DNA of 64,000 bases, taken from positions 1-64,000 of the forward strand of contig NW_025941577.1 of the NCBI RefSeq assembly GCF_000764305.2. The letters run 5' to 3'. The first letter of the stretch is position 1. Every line of letters starts with the position of its first letter. The stretch comes from Hyalella azteca (taxonomy: Eukaryota > Arthropoda > Malacostraca > Amphipoda > Hyalellidae). The position numbers were made by a program, and so were the translations under genes. The notes under the pieces were generated by a model. That model did not search any database. It saw only the letters and a program-made list of their open reading frames with translations, and had not been told where the DNA came from. Shown one piece after another: positions 1 to 10,524 of this stretch.

Positions 1-176
1 CGGCAGGCGTTTGGCAGGCGGGCGGCAGGCTGGGAGCCGGATTGCCATCAGTAAACAACAAACCATAACTAGAAGCAGCCCCCTATTGAAAATTAACGGC
101 TGTTTTATGGTGGCCTTTTGGCGGCTGAGAGTCGGCCGGTTCTGATTTGCCGATATTGCCGATACCATATTGATAC

Positions 177-325
177 CACTCATAAAAATGTAGGTATCAT
201 ATTGTCGAAATAGGCATGCACTTGCCGAGTGTTGAATTGATACGTCCTTTTTCCGGGCCAAACTGGGTCAAGATGACCCATATTACAGTGAAAGTGTACC
301 GCTATTCCGCGAACTTTTCGGAGTG
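177..325 (-). mobile_element. MITE family A, copy 1
   Basis: Starts CACTCAT and ends GGAGTG. Inside are ATTGTCGAAATA near the left end, GGGCCAAACTGGGTCAAGATGA in the middle and CGCTATTCCGCGAAC near the right. These are the family's inverted ends and core in reverse orientation. About 149 bp and diverged. Confidence 0.65.
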
Positions 326-650
326 TAGAATCAGTCCATTTACATCCAAAGAGGAACGACGGGGGAAGTGATATATATACGTGTAATAGTAACGATAAAT
401 AAAAAATAATATAGCATAGTGACATTGTCAACATTACTTTTTATCTCTTATGGGTGTTTATTTGGACGTTACTATTCCTAAACTAAAATTGTTCATCAAG
501 AGTTGTACAAAGTTTTATAGAGCCGTCTAAATATTTATTATATTGCTCTAAGTCAATAGTTTCAGGAACGATGGAAAGGCGTCCGCTGGCCGCCGATAAC
601 GCGGCCTTCATTTCCTGCTCTCCTCTCTGTTGTGTTCGTCATTCGTTAAG

Positions 651-915
651 GTAGGCCTATAATATCTAAGTAGGCCTGTAATATCTAGGTAGGCTTATAT
701 TATCTGAGTAGCCCTGTAATATCTACGTAGATCATAATAACTATATGTAGGCCTGTTATATCCAGGTAGGCCTGTGATATCAAGGTAGGCTTATAATATC
801 TAGGTAGGCCTATAATATCTTAGTAGGCCTGAAATATCTAGGTAGGCCTATGATATCTAGGTAGGTCTACAATATCTAAGTAGGCTTATAGAATCTAGGT
901 AGGTTTATAATATTT
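651..915. repeat. 19-bp minisatellite, about 14 copies
   Basis: Unit GTAGGCCTATAATATCTAG, starting at 651, 670, 689 and onward with point differences and some length variation. No coding sense. Confidence 0.9.
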
Positions 916-1689
916 AAACCGGTCAATAATATCGTCCAGAGAAGTCATGTATTACGGAAATTTTGAGAACAGCGCCCAGCCTCTCAATTTGCTGTTGTAA
1001 ATACGGGAGGCCTTGATGCCGGAGGTCGTAATGAAGAAGGCATTATTTTAATTAATCTTACATATGTACACTGCATAGCTAAATTAAATCTCTGAACAGT
1101 AATATAAATGCATCAAATGGAAATGATATTGCACCCGAATCTCCGCGATGTCTGCTCATGTTTTGATGAAACGCTTTCCGCTGCACATGGTAATAATGAT
1201 TCTTTTTCAAATTTATAATTAAATATAGATTATATTTATAACGCAATATTTTCGCAATCTGATTTAAGATAATTATGTATTACCTATTAACTACCCCCGG
1301 AAGGAATGATAATTACAACAATTTTATTTCCAATTACTCTGGCTTTTTTCCTCTCGCAATTATGCTTGTTATGGAAATTTATATCGAAATATATTCCACG
1401 TCGAAAAATATGTACTGTATTTCTTACCATAATTATTCTTGCACTGCCTATATAAGTGCACCAGCGGAACACATCGGAAAACAACAATAGAAAATATGGA
1501 TATAAAATAAATAATGCTAGAGATAAAACCTAAATAAATCATACAAATTATTGAATGAATTATGAACGTTTCGAGCGGCATTAGTTTTAACGAGAAGTCG
1601 AGCCATGGCCGCTCTTTGTGAATTTTAGCGAACGAAGGTCGTTGCAATCATTACATTGTTTCACGTGTCATTCAATGCAAGATATTTAA
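916..1689. other. Noncoding AT-rich stretch
   Basis: Only short ORFs of no recognisable family. No repeats or signals that I can support. The same holds for 326-650 upstream of the 19-bp array. Confidence 0.5.
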
Positions 1690-2160
1690 CTGAAGAAATT
1701 GTCGAAAAGCAATATAATTGAATAAGTGAATAAGTGTCAAATCAATGAAAAAGTTTGAAGTAATAACATAAGTGCAGTCGAAACGTTTTGTCACGCGTGT
1801 CTAATCATTCGATGTTTGACCAGAAGGAATAGTTAAAATGCAATTTACGTATTTTTTTATGAGTTATATGAGTTAAAAAAGTTTGAAGGAACAGTAAACG
1901 TGCGTTTCAGCCGTTACTTATATATAAAATCTTTGAAAAATGTATGGCAGAGGTAGAGTGCAATTTATCCAATTTTTTATCGGTCTGAATTGATGAATGT
2001 TTGATTGAAGGAATATGCAAGGGGGAAAATTATACCTTTTTCGCATATATGTATTTGCTGCGCAAATTCATGGCTGAAGGACAAGTAAAAATGTAATCTA
2101 TACATCTTTTATGTGTCTATTTATTAGAAAATGCTCGACTGAAGGAATATTTATTATAAA
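1690..2160. repeat. Ancient degenerate tandem array, about 64-bp period
   Basis: The motif GAAGGAA or a close variant recurs near 1692, 1758, 1823, 1885, 1950, 2007, 2076 and 2141, a spacing of 57-69. It is preceded each time by a TTT-TGTCTA-AATG-TTTGA-like context. The units are heavily mutated, so this is an old array. Confidence 0.45.
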
Positions 2161-3825
2161 TAGCTGTTATCAATCTTTGATTACTCAATCAATCAGCAAT
2201 CTTTACAATTGTCCACGTATCTATCTATTGCATTGATTCGCAGACTATCAGAATTATTTATCCGTAAAACGTAAAACTTTTAGAATTATCATGGAAAATG
2301 CATCGAACCAATATTCTTCTCACGAATCTTGAACGATATGATAATATCTTGATATATCATGATTTGACATTTTTCAATCAGAAATTATACATAAATAATG
2401 GCAAGCGAATTAATACGTCATTATAATACGCAATGATACGCCATAATAGTATCGATGAAATATTATCTCTGGAAACTTTCGTTTCAAGCGTAATTTGAAA
2501 TAACATTTTTTATTTTTTGAACAATATTTATTACCTTCGAAAAATGATTTCTCAAATGTATTTAAATGTAATTCTTGAATATTTATGTCTAATAACAGTT
2601 TCCATGACGCTATTTGACATTCATTTAAGAATTTGATTAGATTACTGACTGAAAAATAAGAGAACAATGCGATTACTTGACAACGTCAGATTAAATCGTT
2701 CACAAATCGTTAAGACGATAAAAAACAACTATAAAATACAAGTTAGAAACGAACTCCAGTGCATAAAAAACTTAACAAGTTGACGAAAGTTTAAACACTA
2801 ATGACCTCTAAGACACCTGAAACAAAAGTTCGATGACTCACTAACTTTTTGACAGAAAATCTCGAGTGTTCTTAATTTGAAGAGCACCGTGCTGATATTT
2901 GACATTCGAAAAAAGTCATGTAGTTTAAATTAAATTCAGGTTTTGCGAAAAGGAAAGATTTATTTGAAGGCGAGGAAATTGAGAGATGCATTGCATAAAA
3001 TTCTAGGAACTAGAATGTTACTTGTTTGCACTCTTTTGCAGAACAAAAATAAGACTGGACAGCCGGAAATGTTGTATTCGGTAAACTTTTTGAGAATGAT
3101 TCAACAATCATGACGACTTAACGATTTTCCCGAACTTCAAACTTCTTAAGAGCATTTCTGAAGCCAAAAAGACTCAAGACTTCCATAGCACAACCATTTT
3201 GCTGCTTAACTTATGGAAAAGATGAAGCATAACGCAAGCCAAATTAATATTTATTTCCGTTTTTATTGTTTTGCTTTGCGTAGTTTAAAAATACTGCTTA
3301 ATGCACTTCTGGCCCTCTACTGACTATTGTGAATTACAACAAGTAATACAAAAATAAATGAACGAAAAGAATTTTGAATATTTATTGTCGGAATTGATTG
3401 GATTACTGTCGGGACAAAAAAAAAAACAGTTTTACACATGGTGAGGAGTATTTTAAAGATTTCATTCTCTTCCAGCGAAAAAAATTAGTCTAAAACATTT
3501 CTAAATTAAACCCAAACAATTTTTTCTTGTCTCTAAATACATCAAATTCTCAGAATCGCTTAATCGAATCTAAATCTAAAGAAAACTTGATATCATCTAC
3601 TGGCCGCCTGTAATTTTTTAAGTAAACCGTAAATAATAAATGTTTAATATTTGTTGACTCGTCTAGCTGCACATATTACTCTCCTTCACTAAGGGCGAGT
3701 TTTGTTTACATTTGAAGCTCATTTGTCCAATTGGATGAATATGATGGTTTTAATTTCAGGCTGCGCTATGCCAGACTGAAAGTTTTTGTCGCCTGGCAGG
3801 CATATTTCAATGAATAAATAGCAGT
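2161..3825. other. Noncoding AT-rich stretch
   Basis: No ORF with protein-like composition and no clear repeat. Confidence 0.5.
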
Positions 3826-4417
3826 AATGTGGTATGGAGGCAATGTGGAATGGATGCAATGTGGTATGGATGCAATGTGGAATGGATGCAATGTGGTATG
3901 GATGCAATGTGGTATGGATGCAATGTGGTATGGATGCAATGTGGTATGGATGCAATATGGAATGGATGCAATGTGGTATGGATGCAATGTGGTATGGATG
4001 CAATGTGGTCGGGATGCAATGTGGTATGGTTGCAATGTGGTATGGATGCAATGTGGTATGGTTGCAATATATATGGTATGGATGCAATGTGGTATGGATG
4101 CAATGTGGTTTGGATGCAATGTGGTATGATTGCAATGTGGTTTGAATGCAATGTGGTATGGTTGCAATGTGGTATGGTTGCAATGTGGTATGGTTGCAAT
4201 GTGGTATGGTTGCAATGTGGTATGGTTGCAATGTGGTATGGTTGCAATGTGGTTTGGATGCAATGTGGTTTGGATGCAATGTGGTATGGATGCAATGTGG
4301 TTTGAATGCAATGTGGTATGAATGCAAATTGCAATGTGGTATGGTTGCAATGTGGTATGGATGCAATGTGGTATGAATGCAATGTTGTATGAATGCAATG
4401 TGGTATGGATGCAATGT
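3826..4417. repeat. 16-bp minisatellite, about 37 copies
   Basis: Unit AATGTGGTATGGATGC, with TATGGTT, TTTGGAT and GTCGGGA variants and two small interruptions (near 4070 and 4326). The unit is 16 bp (1 mod 3), so each reading frame cycles through all three phases. The stop-free unit therefore yields long open frames on both strands with repetitive Met/Trp/Cys/Asn or His/Pro/Thr products. These are by-products of the repeat, not genes. Confidence 0.95.
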
Positions 4418-4897
4418 AGCATTTTGCACTGGCAAGGTAGTATGGTGGCTACAGTTATTGAAGAAACTTTTCAAATGATGCCAAAATCATAGAATGAGTG
4501 AATAAAATAGTTTACCTATGGAGATAGATCTTAGAAAACGTCCAAAAAGATTAGTAGAAAATGTTCAAGAAATTATTCTTACTGCGCAAACTGAAATAAA
4601 TTTTTTACAAATGTATACATGGTGTCATGAATAACAAATAATATTAAAATAATTAAGATAATGATACAAATTACAAGCTGCATTAATAGGAAACCTAAGT
4701 TATATATATTCTAGCTGTATTAATATATAAAATACGGAAATCTCAAACATATATAATAAACTTTTTACGAATGAGCTACTTTTATTTCCTGTATCGAGTG
4801 TGTCCTACCTAAAATGGGACCGACTGTCCTAATGAACACTTCTTACTTCCGACTCGTGTTCGTGGTTAGATGAGTTGATTTAACCCAAGTTTCCGTA
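4418..4897. other. Noncoding stretch
   Basis: AT-rich sequence between the 16-bp array and MITE copy 2. No supported feature. Confidence 0.5.
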
Positions 4898-5082
4898 CAC
4901 TCAGAGAAATGTGAGATCATTTGTCCATAAGAACTATCATACCTATGCACTTTTTGCTCCTGTGTGGCAGTGTGTGTCATCTTGAGCAGTTTTGGCCGGG
5001 CATTACGGTGTACCAGTGCTAAGTGCTGGGAAGTGTGTCACTATTTTATTTGAACTGTTTGAGTCTCTCATTTTTCTGAGCA
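4898..5082 (+). mobile_element. MITE family A, copy 2
   Basis: Begins CACTCAGAGAAATG and ends TTTTTCTGAG. Internal blocks include TATGCACTTTTTGCTCC, TTTTGGCCGGG, ACCAGTGCTAAGTGC and GTGTGTCACTAT, in family order. Confidence 0.75.
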
Positions 5083-5669
5083 TAGACCTGAATGAGCTCT
5101 TAATGAACAATTAAAGTTTTCTGATCGAAGAAAAAAATCAGGCGGAAACTCATATAACGTATACTCAATTAATCACAAAATATTCCGAAGAAGACGATAT
5201 TTTCAAGTGAATTTCATTGTCACTTAAGCAAATTGTGACTATTAGCAAAAATAGAATGAATCATAACTGGATAAAATGCTGAAACTCGTGAATACATGAT
5301 CAACTTAGTGTCCGGCACAGATTTTCCTGTTTCTATACATTCAGAAACTATTTTGCGCTAGTGAGTCCAATTGTTCAATATCCGAGGATTGCTTTAGGTT
5401 TCAGATTCAAACTCTGATTGTGATTAGATGTCCATTTTCCGATTTTGTAATTAATTTTTAGTCGATGGCCACTGAATATTTTTTTAACCTGATGATACAC
5501 TGAATTGAACAATTGTCCTGAACTCAGTTACCGCGATATTTTCCATCGCTTTTATAGCGTCATGTTTCTAAGGTTTTGGCTGTCACGCAAAAATTCATTA
5601 GAGGCATTCTTTTATCTATAATCCGTAGAAAATATGCTAATTGGTTAATTGAGGTAAATATCGTTAGCT
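5083..5669. other. Noncoding stretch
   Basis: AT-rich DNA between two MITE copies. Nothing recognised. Confidence 0.5.
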
Positions 5670-5880
5670 AACTCAGAGAAATGAGTGGGGCTTCGCCTTA
5701 ATAACGATGCAATTTTTGCCCTTGTTTTGATCCTCCTGACCCATTTTGGCTCAGCAAAAGGAATTTCTGACCCAGTTTGGCCCGGTAAAAAGACTTCTGT
5801 GTTAAGTCCGTCCCTGCTCGCGCTTTGGGTAAATAAGTGTGTTACTATTCGGACAATGTGACCATTCATCTTTCTTAGTG
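5670..5880 (+). mobile_element. MITE family A, copy 3
   Basis: Left end ACTCAGAGAAATGAGTGGGG, then AACGATGCAATTTTTGCCC, CCTGACCCATTTTGGC and GTTACTATTCGGACAATG, ending TTTCTTAGTG. The core block CTGACCCA-TTTGGCCCGG appears twice, so this 211-bp copy has an internal duplication. Confidence 0.8.
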
Positions 5881-7085
5881 CAACGCGACTGACTGAGTCG
5901 CCAGTTTACATGTTCTAAATTCAGCTGGGGAATTAAACTCATGAAAAAGATTTATTTTTAACTTTTTTATTCAAGAAAGCGACTAGATATTCAGAGCAGT
6001 CGTCTCAAATATATAAAACAATCTATTATTCTACCAAACCTCTACTGTACACAATATCCTTCTACACACGTGATGTATAAAGCTAAATATTAGCGCAATT
6101 TATTTAGTTCACTGATCCAATTTGGATGTTGATCTATAGACACACATTTTTTCTAATATTATTGTGAAAGATTGCAATAATTTCTGGATCGTTATTAATT
6201 GGGATCCCCGAACAGTGAATCGATGTGTTAATGAATTCTTAATAAATAATTTTAAACGATAATACCGAAATGCCTTCCATTTGACCTAATACAGCAGAAA
6301 TTTTGAGCTCAACAGTGCAATTAAAAGTTTACCACCAGCGTTCACAAAAATATCTAGGAACAAGATCCACGAATTGGTCGAGCAATCACAACCTACAGTG
6401 TAGATAACATTAAACATCATAACAATACTCATTTAATTAATAAGCGAGTCCATTAATATTTGCATCATAACAAACAGGTTCTTGCGTCTCAAGAACAATC
6501 GGTAGAAAGACGGTAACAAGAATCGAACAACCATAGTTATTGATGCTCCAAGCGTGCTGCAATGATTGTGTCTCTACATTATTTCTAGTTGCTGAAGATA
6601 TTCCTAGTCTCTTTTCTAAATCTATTACATCATATCTTTTATATACACAAAATATTACAATAAATGTTATCACAGGCACTACTCTTCAAATTTAGTCGAT
6701 CGAGAACATCGAAATATTATATTTTTCAACCACGCCACAAATTATCTAAGGAATTAATTCTGGGCTAACGAGAATAATTCAGAACTCGTAATTTAATTCA
6801 AGGCTGTGACAGGGAATCAAGATTACCTGTCTTGACAAAATAATAATATTGAAATAATAATCCTAATAATAATAATGAACTGTGCATTGAACCGTTCAGT
6901 TCCTCTAATGAGTATATGAATTATAATTATATCCCTCATATAAGCTCATATATATATCCTTATATAAGCTCCATCATAAAAATATTTTTTGAAAAAGTCG
7001 AAGTTATTTTAAATTCGTCAAATCGATGGGTACTCAATAATTAATTTTGATTTAAGAAATTACTAGAGTTAACTGGACTAAGGTT
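5881..7085. other. Noncoding stretch downstream of the membrane-protein gene
   Basis: AT-rich, no recognised feature. An 80-codon minus-strand ORF near 6437-6679 has no family signature. Confidence 0.5.
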
Positions 7086-7091
7086 TTTATT
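7086..7091 (-). terminator. Candidate poly(A) signal AATAAA
   Basis: TTTATT on the plus strand (AATAAA on minus) lies about 600 nt past the stop codon of the membrane-protein ORF. An ATTAAA variant lies nearer, at 7180..7175. Either could end the transcript. Such hexamers are common by chance in AT-rich DNA, so this is weak evidence. Confidence 0.25.
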
Positions 7092-7686
7092 TATACTTCT
7101 CGCTAAAACATTTGATAGAGTATTCATCATACTAATTGAAATTTAAATCGATGAAAAATGAATTTTTTTAAATTTTTAATGAAGCTTGAAAGAATCATCG
7201 TCAATTTTTTCATGATATAGAATGTGATACTAAAATTCAACTATGGCAGGTTTAACGAAAGCCAACTCATGTTTCGGAGTCAATTTTTCAAAAATATTCC
7301 AACATGAGTCTTGCAGCATCGCTAAAGTGAACGATAAAAGCACCACGTTGCTCGTGACACCAAAGTAAACATTGGACACAATAGAATCTTCTGAAACTTT
7401 ACCTTAAAAAAATTCCGAAACCCTCGACAATTTTAGTAAATTGGCACAATTCAGTCAAGTTCACTAGCCTGAGCCGCTCTCACCTCTGCTATCGCCGAAA
7501 CAATCTAGTTTCCGTAACTCAAACCCTAACTGAAACCTAAGCTAACGACATTTTTACCTGGTGAGTGGTCTTTACCCGCTCCTCGCTTGAAATAAAGCAA
7601 ACTGGACGCACGACAGACATCATAAAGATAAGCTTTTGAAAGCGCCAGCAAAACTCGATACTATAAATCTAGGCGAGGGATGAAAT

Positions 7687-10452
7687 TCACAGAGACGTGA
7701 CTGGACTTGAACAAGAGATGGCCACGGCATCGCACGATGAGCTCGGGTCGCCAGAGACTTTTAAAGCCTTGGCAGTCTCTTTTGAGGACTTCTGTGCCGC
7801 TTTTCTCGGAGAAGTAACTTCTGTCTCAGCTGATTTATGGGATTCAACTGCAGCAGAAAGAGGGGACTCTCCATCATCTGGTTCATAGAGATCATCCAAG
7901 ATATCAGTAGAAGAGAGTTGGGAATCATCTACATTAAGAGGCTGATAGCCAGTATTAGCATTGCTGCTGCCTACGAGTTTACTCAAGAGTCCACTATTGT
8001 GCTTGAAAACATCGTTCAAAGAATGTGTGCTCATTTTCATATAATCTATTCTATTGTTCAAATTTGCCTGATGTTCAGCAGGTTGCTTCTGGACGTAATG
8101 TCGAGACATGCAGCCATTTTGTTCTTCAAGTTCTGAGTGAGATGAGTAATCTAAAACGATTGCAGAATCCGGAGACGTATCCAGAGCACTGTTTCTCTGG
8201 GAATGATTGCAGTTTGAAACTCTGCTATGTGAATTGTGGAGTGGTAGCATCAAATTTCCTGATATTTTATTAATTAAATGATGGGATGCATTAGAGTTAC
8301 TGGCGTGCCCTCCATGTGCTTGTCTGCTGTCAAAATCTTTGAAGGTTGCAGAGTTTTGATTAATGCCAGCCGAGTTGTGGACTTGAGGCAGCTCATAAAG
8401 GGGGTCGGGGATTTGATCTTGCATATAATTTGAGGCTAAAATATGAGGGCTGCTGTAAATCTCACTGGAAGTTGAGGGAATGGATTTAGTGTAGTACGGA
8501 GTTACATCGTAACTTGGGTCTTCGATCTCGCAATAAATATTGTGAGTTTTCTGAGGTCTCAGAGTATAAGTAGCCACCCGACTGACGACCGGGATATCTG
8601 TCTCTATTATCGGTACAGGGGCACAATAGTATCGGGGCCGGGGAAGGGTCCGGCTGTTGAGAGAAGAAGAATTAACTTGCATGGCTTGGTGGGCCGACGA
8701 GTGGTCAGGCAGACGACGTTCTTGCTCGGCCAGGTTCGGAGAATAGCCATCGACCGGACCCTCCTGATCTCGGGAGCACACGTCCGGTTTTGGCAAGTTC
8801 CAACGGATGGTAAAATCGCCAGTCGACTCGTAAGTATTTTCATTTGTTGCTTTGAAATTATGGACAAAATTTCCGTTCATTGTGTTCGCTTTCTTCTGCA
8901 TTGTTGAAGCCAGTGCATAATTAGATGCTATGAATTTTTTCCCGCGCGTTGGACTCTCACCATTAAGCTTGTTGCACTTGCTGGATGGTTCATATGAAGT
9001 TCCGACAGAGAATATTTTCTGCTCATTTGTGTGGGAATTCGATTGTTTGATCGTAAGAGTTGCTGCCGCGGCAAGCAACGATGCGCACAAAAATATTTCG
9101 ATAAGACGCTCAAAACTGACCAAGACCCACCATGACCAGGTTTTGAGGCCTCCTTGTTGGTTCATTTGAAATTCCCGACTGAAAATGTGATGAAATGAAA
9201 AAACGATGAGAATGGCCTGCAGCAGAACAGCCAAGCACATCACAGCACAAGTGTATTGAGGTAGCACCACCCTTCGTTTCGACACTCGAATGAAAGATTG
9301 ATAAAGAAGACAAACATATCCAACAATGAGAACCATATTCCATCCAATGGTGAAACACTGGATTCCAGTGACAAGTTTACGAGCAGAATCAGGATAATGC
9401 AAGACTCCGTTGGATATATCGATGAGCACGCTGGTTCCTATGTGTATTCCAGTAACAACGGCCAGAACAAGAGGCGACTGAAATTTAGCCGGAAGCAGAG
9501 AGAACCTGGAAGCTCTCAGCAAGATCAAGAGCATGAGGGCGAACGCAGTCGAGAGAATAGGAGAAACTGAGTTCATAAGTAATGAGATGAGAGCTCTGGG
9601 TAACTTTCCTTCCAGTCCATATGGATCATGAAGGAGAATAATACAACGCAAAGAGCCAGCGAGTAAAATAAGCAATTGTAACGTGACGTAGTGGCCACGT
9701 GGGATAAGATGAGTGCACGTGTGAATGCGGCATAAACTTACAAGTGAAATCAAAACAATGAGTCCCATCAAAATTCCTGTCATATAAATGTGAACGTGCA
9801 TTGTTTGTCCTATGTTTGTCTTCGATAGGATGTAGCTGTCTGGTTTGGTTGGAGCGTTTTGTGATATAGGAGAGATGCTTGAAATGACGGATGGGTAATA
9901 TTCGCGGCGACCATTATGGGCTTCATGTTCATTCCTCCTGTCGGTCTCCATGAAGTAGTTGAGAATTCCGTTTCTTGCAGGATCTCCATATGTACCATCC
10001 ACCTCTTCAGGTAGTGGCAACGATGATTCAAAAGCTTCTACTGAATTTTCATTTTCATGTAACTTTTCTATCATTTGCAGCCTGGTAGACGTCTTGTAAA
10101 CTGGTACTACCGTGGAAGTCGTGGTAGAGGTGGTTGTGGTTGTAGCCGTGGTGGTCTCAGGGAGTTTAGATATGACTGAAGATTCAGTAATTCCGTAAGC
10201 AACACCTCTAAAAATTGCCGCGATGTCTTTCTCTCTTACATTTCTTCGGGAAACTTTTTGAAATTCGCCGAGAGTGGATCCGTAACTTCTTCCCATTGAT
10301 ATGAGATTGCGATCAGAATTCATTTTGATTGATGAATCATCATAGAATTTATAGATCCTGTCTGCTGCGTCTATTGAATATTGCTGTGATGTTGATGAGG
10401 CTAGCAGCAGGAGTATTGACAGACAAGAAAAAACACGAGCACTCGATGCCAT
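7687..10452 (-). CDS. Seven-pass membrane protein with long cytoplasmic tail, PRRT3/PRRT4-like
   Basis: Single open coding exon of 921 codons. The first ATG (10452..10450) has a good context (AAGAAAATGG). An in-frame TGA at 10506..10504 in the same exon rules out an upstream ATG start. Residues 1-24 form a signal peptide (MASSARVFSCLSILLLLASS). The ectodomain runs to about residue 218 and carries a Thr-rich stretch at about 99-114, probably O-glycosylated. Seven hydrophobic segments lie at about 221-243, 255-275, 291-313, 327-347, 363-387, 400-424 and 440-468. The loop after segment 2 contains LLHDPYG and segment 7 contains SFERLIEIFL. The remaining tail (about 470-921) is rich in Ser, Asn and His, looks disordered, and has an acidic patch (DILDDLYEPDD) near residue 850. 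This layout (ectodomain, seven helices, long tail with a DPYG loop) matches my memory of vertebrate PRRT3/PRRT4. The ligand and function are unknown, and it could be another orphan seven-pass family. Confidence that it is coding is high; the family call is moderate. Confidence 0.85.
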   Translation of the reverse strand: MASSARVFSCLSILLLLASSTSQQYSIDAADRIYKFYDDSSIKMNSDRNLISMGRSYGSTLGEFQKVSRRNVREKDIAAIFRGVAYGITESSVISKLPETTTATTTTTSTTTSTVVPVYKTSTRLQMIEKLHENENSVEAFESSLPLPEEVDGTYGDPARNGILNYFMETDRRNEHEAHNGRREYYPSVISSISPISQNAPTKPDSYILSKTNIGQTMHVHIYMTGILMGLIVLISLVSLCRIHTCTHLIPRGHYVTLQLLILLAGSLRCIILLHDPYGLEGKLPRALISLLMNSVSPILSTAFALMLLILLRASRFSLLPAKFQSPLVLAVVTGIHIGTSVLIDISNGVLHYPDSARKLVTGIQCFTIGWNMVLIVGYVCLLYQSFIRVSKRRVVLPQYTCAVMCLAVLLQAILIVFSFHHIFSREFQMNQQGGLKTWSWWVLVSFERLIEIFLCASLLAAAATLTIKQSNSHTNEQKIFSVGTSYEPSSKCNKLNGESPTRGKKFIASNYALASTMQKKANTMNGNFVHNFKATNENTYESTGDFTIRWNLPKPDVCSRDQEGPVDGYSPNLAEQERRLPDHSSAHQAMQVNSSSLNSRTLPRPRYYCAPVPIIETDIPVVSRVATYTLRPQKTHNIYCEIEDPSYDVTPYYTKSIPSTSSEIYSSPHILASNYMQDQIPDPLYELPQVHNSAGINQNSATFKDFDSRQAHGGHASNSNASHHLINKISGNLMLPLHNSHSRVSNCNHSQRNSALDTSPDSAIVLDYSSHSELEEQNGCMSRHYVQKQPAEHQANLNNRIDYMKMSTHSLNDVFKHNSGLLSKLVGSSNANTGYQPLNVDDSQLSSTDILDDLYEPDDGESPLSAAVESHKSAETEVTSPRKAAQKSSKETAKALKVSGDPSSSCDAVAISCSSPVTSL

Positions 10453-10524
10453 TTTCTTGATGGATGATCCCAAAGAAGGATTCGTCTTCGTTCTCGGCTT
10501 CCTTCAGACCGACTCGAAAAATCT
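10453..10524 (-). other. 5' end of coding exon: splice acceptor and leader
   Basis: Reading the minus strand, CATTTTCTTGCAG ends at 10523, a pyrimidine-rich tract with an AG acceptor. The 70 nt from 10522 to the start codon contain no ATG on this strand and hold an in-frame TGA. The coding exon therefore most likely begins with a short untranslated segment, and at least one noncoding exon lies upstream. Confidence 0.6.

Noticed and set aside
3719..4474. 251-codon minus-strand ORF rich in His/Thr/Pro and several overlapping ORFs
   Set aside because: Entirely explained by a stop-free 16-bp minisatellite read in every frame.
7697..9570. Plus- and minus-strand ORFs of 60-121 codons within 7.7-10.0 kb
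   Set aside because: They lie antisense to, or in other frames of, the 921-codon membrane-protein exon.
10453..10473. Start of the membrane protein seven codons upstream
   Set aside because: The upstream codon is TTG, not ATG. The first ATG is at 10452 and an in-frame stop lies at 10506..10504.
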